DNA from: Symbiodinium natans | Taxonomy: Eukaryota; Sar; Dinophyceae; Suessiales; Symbiodiniaceae | Assembly: GCA_905221605.1 (NCBI GenBank) | Contig: CAJNDS010002795.1 | Coordinates: forward strand, 178,501-242,500 | DNA: 64,000 nucleotides | Direction of reading: 5' to 3' | In this document: positions 41,101-52,200 of the stretch, piece after piece | How the letters are laid out: each line of letters opens with the position of its first letter | How positions within the stretch are numbered: the stretch's first letter is position 1 | Notes under the pieces: model-generated | The model's database searches: none | Told to the model about the DNA's origin: nothing | Seen by the model: the letters and a program-made list of their open reading frames with translations, nothing else | Translations under genes and position numbers: made by a program

Positions 41101-43482
41101 CAGGGTTCAGGGTTTAGGGTTTAGGGTTTAGGGTTTAGGGTTTGGGGGTTTGGGGGTTCAGGGGTTTAAGGCATTGAGGGTCAGGCGGGGCTTTTGGGAG
41201 CTTTGAGGCTTGTTGTCTTGAGGTCTTCTGGTCTTGGGCTTCACACCACAAAGGACATTTCAGGATACACAATGACTTTCCCGAACTTGCGTTCACATCC
41301 TACCTTCCCTCCCCTTTCCCCCCCAACAAAGAGCTGATGGGCTGTGAGGGCGTTGGGTACGTGTCACCCGACGCACCCCGAAACCGGAAGCCTTCGGCCT
41401 CAAGAATGAAGGTCTTTTTCACAATTCCGGCGGGGTGAAGGGGGATTTTCTCCTCCAAGGAATTCCAGGCCATGACACGAATTGTCCATGAGAAACTCGG
41501 GGCCCCCTATGGAGAACAAGCCCAAAATTCTTGGCAAATAACCATTTTTTAATAAGGGTACCCTGTCTTGGGGGGCTGGTTACTTTGCAAGGGAACCTAG
41601 AAGCAAAAAAAGGGGCAAAAGGGCACCACCAGGCTACCAGGAATTGTCAGATCTCGGCGCAAACATCTCTCCGCGGCCGATCAGCGCATTGGCATCCGTC
41701 TTGGAAAGGCACCACCGCAGCACGCGAGCCAGCGCGCCCTGGGGAAACTGCAGTTCATCGAAACCCGAAACGTGGAAGCCTACACCCTCAACCCTAAACC
41801 CTAAACTCGAAACCCTAGACCCTAAACCCCAAAACCTAAACCCTGAATCCTAAACAAACCCTAAACCCTCAACCCTAGACCCCAAAAACTCCGAAGCCCT
41901 GCACCTTCAAAGTAGGAGCCCTCAAACGCAACCCTCAAGCCCCCCGAAGGGCACGCAATGGCGTCAACTCCGACTTGGATTCCAGGGTGTCCGGTTTAGC
42001 GTCGAGGGCTTCGTAGGCGTGGTAGGGTTCGAGGTTTCGGGAAAAGGGTTCAGCGTTGAGGGTTCTGGGGTTCAGGCTTTAGGGCGGGTTTTGGAGCACC
42101 AGCGGGTGTAGGGTTGAGGGCCTTGCAACATAGTTAAAGTGTAAAGGCCCAGCTTTCTTCGAACACCCAAAGCCAACAAACAAAAATAACTCAACCCCTA
42201 AACCCCTGAACCTCTGAACCCCTAAACCCCTAAACCCCTAAACCCCCAAACCCCTAAACCCCTAAACCCCTAAACCCCGAAACCCCTAAACCCCTAAACC
42301 CTAAACCCTAAACACTAAACCCTAAACCCTAAACCCCTAAACCCCTAAACCCCACCTTCAGAAGCGAAACTGCCATCGGCGTTTCCGCGCAAGAGCCCAG
42401 GAAGCGGTCCGTGGCCTCATCGATCTCCTGCTTGGGCTAGGGTTTAGGGCTTAGGGTTTAGGGTTTAGGGTTTAGGGTTTAGGGTTTAGGGTTTAGGGTT
42501 TAGGGTTTAGGGTTTAGGGTTTAGGGCTTAGGGCTTAGGGCTTAGGGCTTAGGGCTTAGGGCTTAGGGCTTAGGGCTTAAGGCTTAGGGCTTAGGGCTTA
42601 GGGCTTAGGGCTTATATAGGGCTTAGGGTTTAGGGTTTAGGGTTTAGGGTTTAGGGGTTAGGATTTAGGGCTTACGGCTTAGGGCTTAGGGCTTAGGGTG
42701 GTTTCGGGTTTAGGGTTTAGGGTTTAGGGTTTAGGGTTTAGGGTTTAGGGTTTCGGGTTTAAGGTTTAGGGTTTAGTAGGGTATAGTGTTTATGGCCCAG
42801 GGTATAGGGTATAGGGTATAGGGTATAGGGTATAGGGTAGTATAAGGTTTAGGGTCTGGAGCCCAGGGCATTTTGAAGGGGCTTAAGGCCTTAGGATTCT
42901 AGGGCTTTTTGGGAGCTTGAAGCTGCTGAGCGTCAAGTTTGCGGAGTTTCAGCATTTTGGGGGCGGCGGGGGGGGGGTTCTGACAAACCCTGACACACCC
43001 CAAAAGAGGAAACATTGTTGGCTTGCGGGCTCCCAAATCATCAGCTTCTCCCGATGGCTTGGGGGTTTAGCCGTGGGCCCTTAACCCACAAACCCCCAAG
43101 TAGGGACTGCTTAGGGCTTGTCGGTTCGGCTGAGCTCCAGCTGCACCCAGTGCTGCGCCAGGGCAGGTGCCAGCACACGGCCGGGGCCATAAGGAAGCTG
43201 GTGCCTCGACGTCAGCCGGCGGTTTGAGGGCTTAGGGGTTTAAGGACCCGCACCCAACCCTCAAACCGAAACCAAATATGAAACGGAAACCGGTTTAGGG
43301 TTTAGGGTTTGGGGTTTAGGGTTGGGGTTTAGGGTTTAGGGTTTGGGGTTTACGGTTTAGGGACCTACACCCTAAACTCCCTGATCCTTACTCCCCACCA
43401 TCGTATGGGCGTCCAAGAAGCACACCACACCGGCGGCCGCTGCGGACGCAGAGCGGCAAGACCTTTCCACTTGGAAGTTCAT
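28445..43482 (-). CDS. METTL9-like: METTL9/DREV-like methyltransferase, 16 exons
   Basis: Exons (minus strand, in order): 43399-43482, 43138-43197, 42356-42427, 41661-41747, 40949-41022, 40287-40348, 39862-39935, 39403-39467, 39095-39137, 36635-36666, 36356-36413, 35674-35734, 34462-34505, 34274-34303, 33763-33800, 28445-28502. Total 942 nt, 313 codons plus TAA, phases consistent. Family landmarks appear in order: IGRGEMFVLSTEQ, LLDVGAGTGSVT (about 120-131, SAM motif I), FDRVLVTEVS, FDCIALMNVLDRC (~186-199), LKPGGRLILAVVLPFRPFVE (~213-232), TWEETVEELW, PMGFRLEALTRVPYLCEGDL (~276-295), and a short end DALDSSALLL where the family has a YxLDDAxFVL-type tail. METTL9 enzymes methylate histidine N1 in HxH motifs; activity here is inferred from family. 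The first three exons carry no recognised motif. The last intron is 5.3 kb and contains other ORFs, so the final exon is less sure; it also lies in a 130-codon open frame extending to 28837. Confidence 0.78.
29042..29115 (-). CDS. Unassigned exon-like segment, LPKEFAPLVDPFARERR
   Basis: 74 nt minus-strand stretch with a GGCCAAG acceptor and a TTCAG/GTTGC donor, reading ALPKEFAPLVDPFARERR. It lies between a CCCTAAA array (28922-29013) and a TTTAGGG array (29158-29395). It falls in the last intron of the METTL9-like model but does not fit its phase, so it may belong to another gene or an alternative transcript. Confidence 0.3.
29158..29395. repeat. TTTAGGG then TTTAGGGG array
   Basis: Six heptamers, then more than 20 octamers. 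Confidence 0.92.
30580..31310. other. Repeat-poor 0.7 kb block with medium ORFs
   Basis: Both strands have 60-105-codon open frames (plus 30709-30963 and 30979-31293; minus 30581-30835). The plus frame ending near 30963 (QVLQEELRNWPNMKQRC) looks the most protein-like. It could be the 5' part of the plus-strand fragment at 31625, but I could not phase it. Confidence 0.25.
31625..32273 (+). CDS. Possible plus-strand gene fragment, three phased exons
   Basis: Three plus-strand pieces join in phase: 31625-31784 (AAG acceptor; GTGAGT donor; contains SDEERARILEFRLASW), 31921-32053 (RVMVDLDAVLHPHTVMRLL; CAG/GA donor) and 32121-32273 (TTCCAG acceptor; SNDIRIDDAV...ENEYGIVQEVHPGNPW; GAG/GC donor, or open to a TGA near 32307). 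The 0.7 kb lacks telomere-type repeats. The family is not recognised. It lies inside the last intron of the METTL9-like model on the opposite strand, so it is either a nested gene or evidence that that model is too long. The minus strand has a competing 114-codon ORF (31600-31944). Confidence 0.4.
32640..32960. repeat. Dispersed cttccgcgga-type motif cluster
   Basis: CTTCCGCG(G)A or close variants recur at least eight times in 300 bp (near 32651, 32665, 32675, 32720, 32771, 32912, 32932) with irregular spacing. No gene is evident. Confidence 0.5.
33176..33412. repeat. GAGNG microsatellite
   Basis: GAGTGT, GAGCGA and GAGTGA hexamers; open in several frames as Arg/Ser/Glu repeats but with no start or gene context. 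Confidence 0.9.
35037..35107. repeat. (AC)n microsatellite
   Basis: About 35 uninterrupted AC units in a METTL9-like intron. Confidence 0.95.
35345..36015. repeat. CCCCTAAA array, exon, TTTAGGGG array
   Basis: CCCCTAAA/CCCCTCAA units at 35345-35665 and TTTAGGGG units at 35775-36015 flank METTL9-like exon 35674-35734. Unit variants (octamers, TTGAGGGG) match between the two sides, a clear case of inverted arrays around an exon. Confidence 0.92.
37860..38440. other. AT-rich island with short foreign-looking frames
   Basis: About 580 bp, strongly AT-rich. Plus-strand frames with A/T-ending codons include one with KHEKERFKSTYTNNNETFYV and TGDKNLSIPNDEYDNF. Several stops interrupt it, so it is a remnant. 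Codon use differs sharply from local exons. It is within the METTL9-like gene's intron between 36667 and 39094. Confidence 0.4.
42185..42850. repeat. CCCCTAAA array, exon, TTTAGGG/GGGCTTA/GGGTATA array
   Basis: C-strand units at 42185-42355 and G-strand units at 42435-42850 flank METTL9-like exon 42356-42427. The right array switches unit type three times. Confidence 0.92.
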
Positions 43483-43625
43483 GGTACTTAGTGACCCAGT
43501 TATAAGAAGGTTTAGGGTTTAGGGTTTCGGGTTTACTTGCGGGGCTTATTATATGTAGGTCAAAACTACACGTATACTGAGCCCCCAAGCACCCCAAACC
43601 CCCAAGCCCAAAACCCCCAACTCTA

Positions 43626-43764
43626 AGGGCATCGTTACATGGTCCCTTAGTATGGGCCCTTACATGGGACCCCGTGATACCCCGTGTATACCCCTTATAT
43701 ACCCTGTACATCAGAACCCTTTAAGTAAGGGACCCTACTCAGGGCCCATGTCACTACCCTAAGA
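43626..43764. mobile_element. Family C repeat, partly palindromic (relative at about 3340-3468)
   Basis: The right halves of 43705-43762 and 3408-3468 share tacatcagaaccctttaa and a following agggcccatg...cta segment. In this copy catggtccctta...gggccc near 43640 is inverted against agggaccct...gggcccatg near 43730. Looks like another degraded MITE family. Confidence 0.55.
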
Positions 43765-44135
43765 TCAACCCCAAACCCCAAAAACTACCAAACCCCACCC
43801 CGGAACCCCGACCCGCAACCCTAAACCCTAAATCTTTACCCCCACCCTCCTAGACCCCAAGCCTAAAGCCCGAGACCCGATTTTGAAAACAGCAAACCCT
43901 CCCACAAGTGGCACTGTCCGTGCCTGCGCGCGAACGCTAGAGGGACGACCCTCAAACCCTAAGCCCCTAAACCTTAAAACCCATACTCTTAAACCCTAAA
44001 CCCCTGAACCCTGAACCCTGAACCCCAACCTCCCAACCCTAACCTCCACACACCCTAAACCCCCAAACCCTGAACTCCCAAACCCTGAACTCCCGAACCC
44101 CAAATTCCTGTGAACCACAAAACAACTGGCTGGGC

Positions 44136-44203
44136 CTTGCGGCCCGAGCGGAGGGGCTCCGACCGCTGGCCGAAGAGCCAATCCATGGGCCAGTGGATGA
44201 GTT
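44136..44203 (-). CDS. Unassigned exon-like segment, LIHWPMDWLFGQRS
   Basis: 68 nt on the minus strand from a CCTAAG acceptor to a CGCAAG/GCCC donor, reading LIHWPMDWLFGQRSEPLRSG; it starts with two split-codon bases and ends in phase 0. It lies between the unrecognised gene and the METTL9-like start, so it may be a lone exon of a small or broken gene. The plus strand is also open here. Confidence 0.3.
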
Positions 44204-44594
44204 CTTAGGGTTGAGGGTTGAGGGTTTTAGGGTTGACCGTTCAGGGTTTAGGGTTTAGGGAAAACCCTGCAAATGTCAGGCCTTTCAGGGCTTATAAGGG
44301 AAAGGGGGTGCGTGGGTGTGTAGGGGCTTGTCATGGCTCAGAAGAGAGATTACAAGGGCCTTGTCAGGACTTCTGCCTCCTTGGCGAAACTTATAACGGG
44401 TTACAAGGGCTGCGTCACCCTAAACCCTAAACCCCAAACCCCAAACCCGTGAACCCTAAACTGCGAGCAAGGCCCCTGATTAGCTGCCGGCCAGGCAGCG
44501 GGCCGCAGCGAGCCTGCCGAGCCTCTACAAGTAGCGACGGCAGCCGACAACTGAGTAGCGACAGTCTAGCAGTTGGAGGCCAACGCCCTCTTTA

Positions 44595-44816
44595 GTGCCA
44601 GAAAAGTTAGCTTCTGGCACCGTAACGCACCCCTTACTGCTCGGCTACGCCGACACCATGGACAAGTACCAGGGCGCCGAGCCCCATGTGACGGTGTGGT
44701 TGGACCGTCCCATGTGCCCGGCGGCGGGGTACGTCGCCCTCTCCCTTGTCAAGTACGACAGGGACTATCTCATCGACGTCGTGGTGACCGTGGACGACTT
44801 CGTCCCGGCTCGTTGA
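44595..44816 (+). pseudogene. PIF1/RecD-type helicase C-terminal fragment
   Basis: 73-codon open frame ending TGA. LLGYADTMDKYQGAE followed by CPAAGYVALSLVKYDR matches the end of PIF1/UvrD_C_2-type helicases (T...K-x-Q-G motif and YVALSR-like block; here YVALSL). The N-terminal helicase domains are absent upstream, where sequence becomes unrelated, so this looks like a truncated copy carried by a repeat or a retrocopy. Opposite in strand to the neighbouring genes. Confidence 0.6.
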
Positions 44817-46261
44817 GAAGCGACCTCCCGCAGCTGGCATCTGGGGCTTCGACGCCCCGATTTGGTTTTGAGAATTCACGTTTGCAGCCGCGGCCGAAAA
44901 AAGAAGAGCCGCCGGTGTCGTGTCTTATAGTCTCTCATTGTCATTGTGAAGTGAGACACAGTGTGTAGATTGTAGCCCCACAGCACTTTTGCCACTTCGA
45001 ATTGACGTCTGCCACTCACTTTGAAACAAGACTTGTAGAATGGCAGCACTGCGCATGAACCGAACGTTCCCCGCGCATCTGATGGCAAAGTGTGCTGGCT
45101 CGAGACTTTTTTTGCCTCCTGCTTGCTGCGCCGTAACATTTGTCCTGGGCAAGTCCTGGGAGCCCTCGCCTGAGCGAGTTTCGGATTGTTGTATTCACAG
45201 CCCTTGGGGTTTAGGATTGAGGCTTCAGGGCCTTGACGGTCAGGATTTAGGATTCAGGGCCTTCAGAACTTCAGGGTTTATGAACTGGGGTTCGGGGCTA
45301 AGCCCCGAGCGTGATCTTGGGACCCTCTTCCGGGCATATCCACATGTAGAAATGCATAGCAGGGTTGGCCTCAGCTTACATCAAACAATAAGAGAACTAT
45401 GACAAACTAAACCCTAAACCCCAACAGAGTAAGGTCCGGGGGGGTCTTGGGGTGGGGTTTTAGCTTTCGCGCGACGCACCGCCCACGACCCCTTAGGTCG
45501 AGGCGCGTTGCTTCAGTGGGCAAACCCTAAACCCTACACCTGAACCCTGAACCCTTAAACCCTGGAAAGGATACGAAAGCCTCATCTAAGCACAGGGCGG
45601 AAGGTGGGCTTTTAGCCTCAAGTTGTCCTCAGACATTGAGATTTTTCTGGGGTTACCCTCATGTTAACCTCACATCTATAAATGGGGTGGTAATTGCAAT
45701 ATTCGCCGGGCCAGCGGGCCCCAGCCGAAGACTACTTTCCATTACGGGAGGTTTCCGGGCCGAAATCCATAAACAAGTCTATATAGGGGGGTCCCGGTGA
45801 GAATAATAATGGGGTGACAACTGCAATATTTTTCTGGCCAGGAATGCAAAGTTTTAATACTGAAAATGGCTTAAGGGTTCCATTGCAGAGAAGACTTTTC
45901 AGCTGAGCTGGCTGGAAAGGGCTCCGAGGCTCAGTCTTTAGAGAAGCAGATCTCGTTTGAGATTGCTTGTCTTTTGAGCTGCAGAGAGCAAGCAGAACCC
46001 CTCAAGACAAAGCAGAGCAGACCCTGACAGCTGACCCCCCCCAGACCCCCAGAAGACCCCCAGATTCCAACTATTGACACCCCCTCTTTTTTTGACCCCT
46101 CCAAACCCCGGGGACCAAAACAAGATTTGGGGGGGGTTATTAAAGCGACGTTAACATTACACCCTACACCCTAAACCGTAAGCCCTAAACCGGTTTCAGG
46201 GTTTAGGTTTCAGGCTTGGGGTCTAGGGCTTAGGGCATAGGGCACTGCGAGCCACAAACGA

Positions 46262-49200
46262 TCAAAGCGGCCACATGTGACGGGGCAACTCAGTGGTTTA
46301 GGGCTTAGGGTCTAGGCTTAGGGGTAAACCCAGAGACTCCAAAACCCCTTAATTAAGGAATATACCTTAAATTAGAATAGGAACCCTCATATGATTTAAG
46401 GTATATTCCTTAATTAAGGGGTTTTGGAGTCTCTGGGAACCCAACCTCGTGGTGGCCGCCAAACCCTGTCAAAGCCACACCTTGGGACCGCTGCACAGCA
46501 TCTGGCACCGCCTGCCTGGGTTTAGGGTTTAGGGTTTAGGGTTTAGGGTTTAGGGTTTAGGGTTTAGGGTTTAGGGTTTAGGGTTTAGGGTTTAGGGTTT
46601 AGGGTTTACGGTTTAGGGTTTAGGGTTTAGGGTTTAGGGTTTAGGGTTTAGGGTTTAAGGTTCAAGAAACCCGAAGCTCCAAACCTGAGATGCTTCAGGG
46701 TTTCAGGATTCCAGGGCTTAGGGGGGGGCTTAAACCCCGACCCTGTCTGGCTCACTTCCCCCCCTTATTGAGGAAGGGGCTCCTTGAAGCTCTGTGTGCT
46801 CTTGAAAAGGTTCAAGCTTGTCCTGCGTCCAAGGTCCCTTAGTCGAGGAGTAGGTTCCTTGACTCTTAGTCAGATTGAAGATTCTGCCTGGGTCCCGGAA
46901 CCCCTGAATTGAGGAATGGATTCCTTAAGCCACATTGGGGTTTGTCAACGAGGGTTCGGGCTTATCTTGAACTCAATGGCTCCCCACAATTGTATGGGGG
47001 CACATAGAGTGATCTACATTGAAGCAATCACGCACCAAAGAAACCCCAAAAACCCTCAATACCCCTAGGTGCCAAACTTGGGATGTTCCCCCCTTATCCT
47101 AACAGTCCTTATTCGGGATTCTAGTACCCCTAGTACAATCCCTATTTAGGACTGTTCGAAAAAGGGGACCATCCCATTGCTAAGCCTTCAACCCTGACAA
47201 AGTGACAAAGGTCCGGGCCCCGCCACCGCCCCCGCCGATGACAGCCAGCTTGCCGGCATCGTAGCAGCTGCGTAAGACCTGGTGGCTTGGGGGGTTTAAA
47301 GCCGCCCCGAAACCGTGAACCCTGAACCCCCGAAACTTGGGACGTTCCCCCTTGTACTCGCAGTCCTTCATCGGGATTATAGTTCTAGTACCTCCGATTA
47401 GAATCCCTTATTACGGACTGCTGGTATAAGGGGGAACATCTCAACCCTAAACCACCCCCTCAACCCCACAAACCCGCTTCCCCACTCGCCAGTCGGCTCA
47501 GCCACGGGCGCCCTCACGCCAATTCCTCACTGCCTGGGCATGCCGGGGTTTAGGGTTTAGGGTTTAGGGTTTAGGGTCTAGGGTTTAGGGTTTCGGGTCT
47601 CACCTCCCTCGGGGTGAGGAAAAAGATCTCGGGAAAGACCTTTGCCTGAGAAGAAATACTAAAGGGTGTCCCAAAACCTTCCCCAAGCCAGCACACCTGC
47701 ACAAGCCCTGCTGTACAAAGGTACAGTTTGCGGAAGTGCTCACAACCTGAACCTGAACCAGGCCCACACTCCCCGATTTCCCGGAACCCCATGCAAACCC
47801 AACAAACTACAAACTACAGAAAGCAAAGCCCACCTCTAGGGTTTCGTGTTGAGCTTAACCCTACACCCTAAACCCTGAGCCCTAACCCTAAACCCTAAAC
47901 CCTAAACCCTAAACCCTAAACCCTAAACCCTAAACCCTAAACCCTAAACCCTAAACCCTAAACCGTAAACTAAACCCTAAACCTCCACCGACCAGACCTA
48001 CTCAAACGCACAGGCCTGCTGGCCGGCGACGCGGCCCACGGCACCATTGTCGTCCATCCTGGCAAGGGTCTAGGGTTGAGGGTTTAGGGTTTAGGGTTTA
48101 GGGTTTAGGGTTTAGGGTTTCGGGTTTCGGGTTTAGCAACGCGGCGCACACACTTGCTCAATGACCCTGACATGCACCCTAACTCCCTGAACCCTGAACC
48201 CTGAACCCTAAAACCTAACAAAGAACAAAATCCTTGAAGAGTTGGGATTCAGTCTGGGCAATCCATGGCAATCCATGGCAGAGCAGCTTTGCCCCGCAGG
48301 TGATCCGCAGCGGTGACTCCTGGCAAGATCACAGGGTCTTTGGTGAAAAAACCGACGCCCGAAAAGCACGAAACTTTCTCTAAACTCTGATCCCCAAAAC
48401 CTGAGCTGGTTTAGGGTTTGGGTATAGGGTTCAGGGGTTTCAGCTGAAGCCTAAACACCCGAAAGCCTTAGGTTCTGGGCTGGGTGCCCCATCGGTTCCT
48501 CGCAAAAGGTGTCGCCAGCTTTGCACGAACCGCCTCGGATCCCCAAAGAGTGTGGAGTTCAGGCTAACACGGGTTTTGGGGTGTAGGCTTCAGAGTTTCA
48601 GAACTTCAGGGCTTCGAGGAGTTTAGGGCTTGAAGGCTTAACGTTTGCAAGGTTCGGGGTGAGGGGGTCAGGGGTCTGGGGTGCGAGGGCATGTGTCATG
48701 GGCCAAGCTTGCCCATGAGGGCGCCTGCGTCTGCCTCAAGGGGGGGTCTTCACAGGGCTTCAGGAATGTAGGGTTCCTCAGATGAATAGCTGCCACCATT
48801 CCGGGTCCTAGAAGGCGTAGAGCCGGGGAAAGGAAGGGAGCTACCGAGCTCCCAACACTTTGAGGTTCATGGATCCCACCAACCCTACAATACTACTATT
48901 AGCTCAACATCCCCCCCTAAAAAACCGAATAATCATACCTAGATTGCCCTTATAGGGAAAACTGTGTTTCATTTTTTTTGCGTGGTTCTTAAGCAAATAG
49001 TGTTATAATATCTTCGAAGCTTCCCCGGAAAGAACCGTGCGACTTAGAACGATCAGCTTGAAGAGGCCGGGAGCCGACCAAAAAACCTGAACCCCACGAA
49101 GCAGGGGCAGGAGCATGGGGACGCTACACCCCCAGTGAGCTGAAGGCCGAGTCACAGCCATGCCCTCCACCGGAGCCCCAGGAGATCCAGTGATCGGCCT

Positions 49201-52200
49201 GCAAGGCCCGGGGGGGGTGAGGGTTGAGGGGGAGGTTGCCTGGACCCATGCAGCTAGCACCGAAACCAAGGTGCTGAACCCTCACATATGTATCTGTAGT
49301 TGTTGGTTCTCTTTGCTTCTGCTTCGTGGATTGAGTGCACCTTACACGTGCTCAAGATGCCCTCATCAAACAGTTCCGACCGTGTTATCACTATACCCAC
49401 AAGGTTGCTGCCTCATATACCGCGAAAATAAGGGACCCCTAATATAGTCCCCACCAGGACTACTAAGTTCGGAAACCCCCATATGCCTTTGTTGGGAGGT
49501 TAGCCTTAGATACCTTTGCTTGGGAAACACGTTACTGAACATCCCGAAATTTAAACACTAAACCCTAAACCCTTAAACCCCCCGAAATCCTAAACCCTAA
49601 ACCCGAAACCCTAAACAGTCTTAGCCCTGAACAACCAGTTCGCGTGCGGGGGAGGCCTCCCAAGGCCGCCCAGTCACGTTGGCCGGGAAAAAGATCTGCA
49701 TGCCGCCACCTGCTCCGCCTGAAACGCTTATGGGCGCTTTCCTGGGTGCGTTTGGGCACGGGTAGGGGGAGGCCATTCGAAAGCGTAAGCTGTAAAGACG
49801 CCTGGAAACGATCAAGCTCTAAAATCGAACCCTTCGACCCTGAAATCCCGCACATGCACTGGGGGAGCCTCCCACCGTTTCGTTCTCGGCCTCGCAACCC
49901 GCAGTAGGGCTTGGGGCTTAGGGTGTTGTGCGACCGCGAACACTAGCAACTTGGAGGGAGACCTCTTGCAACAGAACAGTGCATGCGGAAGCCATCTCAT
50001 GGTTGAAACAAAAGGTTTCCCCTAACACCCACACAGGAGACCCTCTCTTCGCAAAGACCCGCGGCCATGAAGCTTCGAAGCCTTCAACAAGCCAAGAGTG
50101 TTTAAGGGCACCCCACACCCGAAACCCTAAACCCTAAACCCCCAAGTTCAAAGTCATGAAGCGGGCTCTGCCAAGAAAGGCCATTCAAAGCCAAGCGGAT
50201 GAGCGAGTGATCATGGGCGTGTGTTGCACCAGTACAGGAAAGACTGCAGGGCACGGGGCCAGGACTTGGAGTTCTAGGCTTTAGGGTTCAGGGTTCGGGG
50301 TTTAGGACTTTAAAAGGCTTAGGGCTTAGGGGTTTGGGATTCCTTGCCTGAATGGGAGATAAGCGGTTGGCATTCCGGCTCTTGATACACCTCAAGCATG
50401 AAACCTCCGGTGGAGCTGCAAGGTTCTGCTTTGCCGGGGAGCCATACACGCCTCTGTGCAGACTCCAAAATTGCTGACTAAGTAGCCAGGCATCCAAACC
50501 TTGTGAGCACTGCTACTACTACTTACAAGCTACTAGACTCAAGACTCGGCAACAGGGCAAAGCAGGATTCAGGGTATAGGCGGTACCTCAGACTAGCCGC
50601 GAAGCCGTCTGAGTTTCCAGCCACAGGGCGCGCACCTGCACATTGCACGTGGGATGGAAGCTTTGCTTCAAAGGCGCTGCAACCCGGAATCGCCCAAACA
50701 GATGCGTGATACGACAGCGAGGATCGGAAATTGGGGTTTGTCAAATCATTGAGCCCTGAAAGGAAACTGCAGGGTCTAGGGGTTTAGGGGCTTGGGGTCG
50801 AAGGACTGTAATGTACCTTTCGACATCCCTCACCGGCTTGTCCTACCCTAAATTTGGGAGGGTTCAGCTAAGGCTTGCGGCCGCCCCCCTACAGTGGGGC
50901 CGCCTCCTGTGGCTTCTGGAACTTCTAGGACCCCCCTGGAAGTCTCTTCACCCCCCCCCTGACTCGAGACCCCCTAGAACGGAAGAAGTTTTTGGATGTG
51001 AGCCGTTGACGTGAGTTTAGGCCTACACCCTAAAAGGAATAGGCTTGGGTGGCTTTGCCGCCTCAGAGGGCGTGGGGTGGGATAAAAATGTTAGATGGCC
51101 CTGGCTTTTCTTCGCATTTCACGAAGCTTTTGAAGCCAGTCTGCATCCCAACATCCCAACCTTCACAGCTTCTGCGCCCTTTCACAGCAAAACCTAAACC
51201 CTCAACCCTAAATCCTAAACCCTAAACCCCCAACGCGGCCTTCCCCGGATGACTCGGCCGGCTTCATCCAGCCAAAGGCCCCGCCGCCCCCGCCTGAACA
51301 TGTGCGGAGACTTCGGGTGCGGTTTAGGCTGTAGGGTAAAGGGTTCAGGGTTTAGGGTTTAGGGTTCAGGGTTTGGGGTTTAGGGTTTTTGAGGTATCGG
51401 GTTCAGGGTTTAGGGTTTTGGGGTGCGGATTTAAGTTCGGGGTTAAGGAAGGGGTTTGAGGGCTCAGGGGGCGTGAACTGTCACCAGGTTCCCTCGCAAC
51501 CAGAGGGAGACCAGGGGCACCCTGTTTTGGGGCCATTGGGCTTGAAATGACGGCGTGCCGGCCCATGAAAAGGCACCTTTTGAAAACGGTGCTGCTGTCG
51601 AAAGGCCAACGCCCTTCCTGAAGTTTCTGGCCTAGAGAGGTTTTAGGATTTCAGGATTCTACAGGGCTTCGGGAGTTACTACGTAGGGCTTAGGGGACAT
51701 AGGGGAGAGCAGTTTGGCTTTGGGAGTTTCTGTATGGATTTAGGGGAACCCTAAACCCTCAACCCTAAACCCTAAACCCTAAACCCTAAACCCTAAACCC
51801 TAAACCCTGAACCCTGAACCCTGAACCCTATAGGGGACTGCTTTTAGGATGTCGGGGTTTCTTCCGCGGGTCCACAGAAAGGAGCCTGCCTCCGCCAAGC
51901 GTGGCGATGCCACGGTCCTCGCAAATGACCTTCCCAAAACAGGCGGGTTTAGGGCTTTTAGGGTTTAGGGGTTTGGGGGTTTGGGGTTTGGGGATTTAGG
52001 GTTTAGTACTTAGATTGGGCCATGGGGTTGCGGGTGCGGCTACAGAAGCAAGCAAAAACCAAGTCCGCAGCCCTGAAAAGCCCTAAACCCTAAACCCTAA
52101 ACCCTAAACCTTAAACCTTAAACCTTAAACCCTAAACCCTAAACCCTAAACCCTCCACCTCCCCAAAGCGTTAGACCAAGATGCCTGGAAGCCAGCTCCC

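Noticed and set aside
49618-49720. Ubiquitin-like start (GGMQIFF) at 49.7 kb
   Set aside because: Only MQIF matches; the following residues do not continue as ubiquitin and the segment phases into the unrecognised gene.
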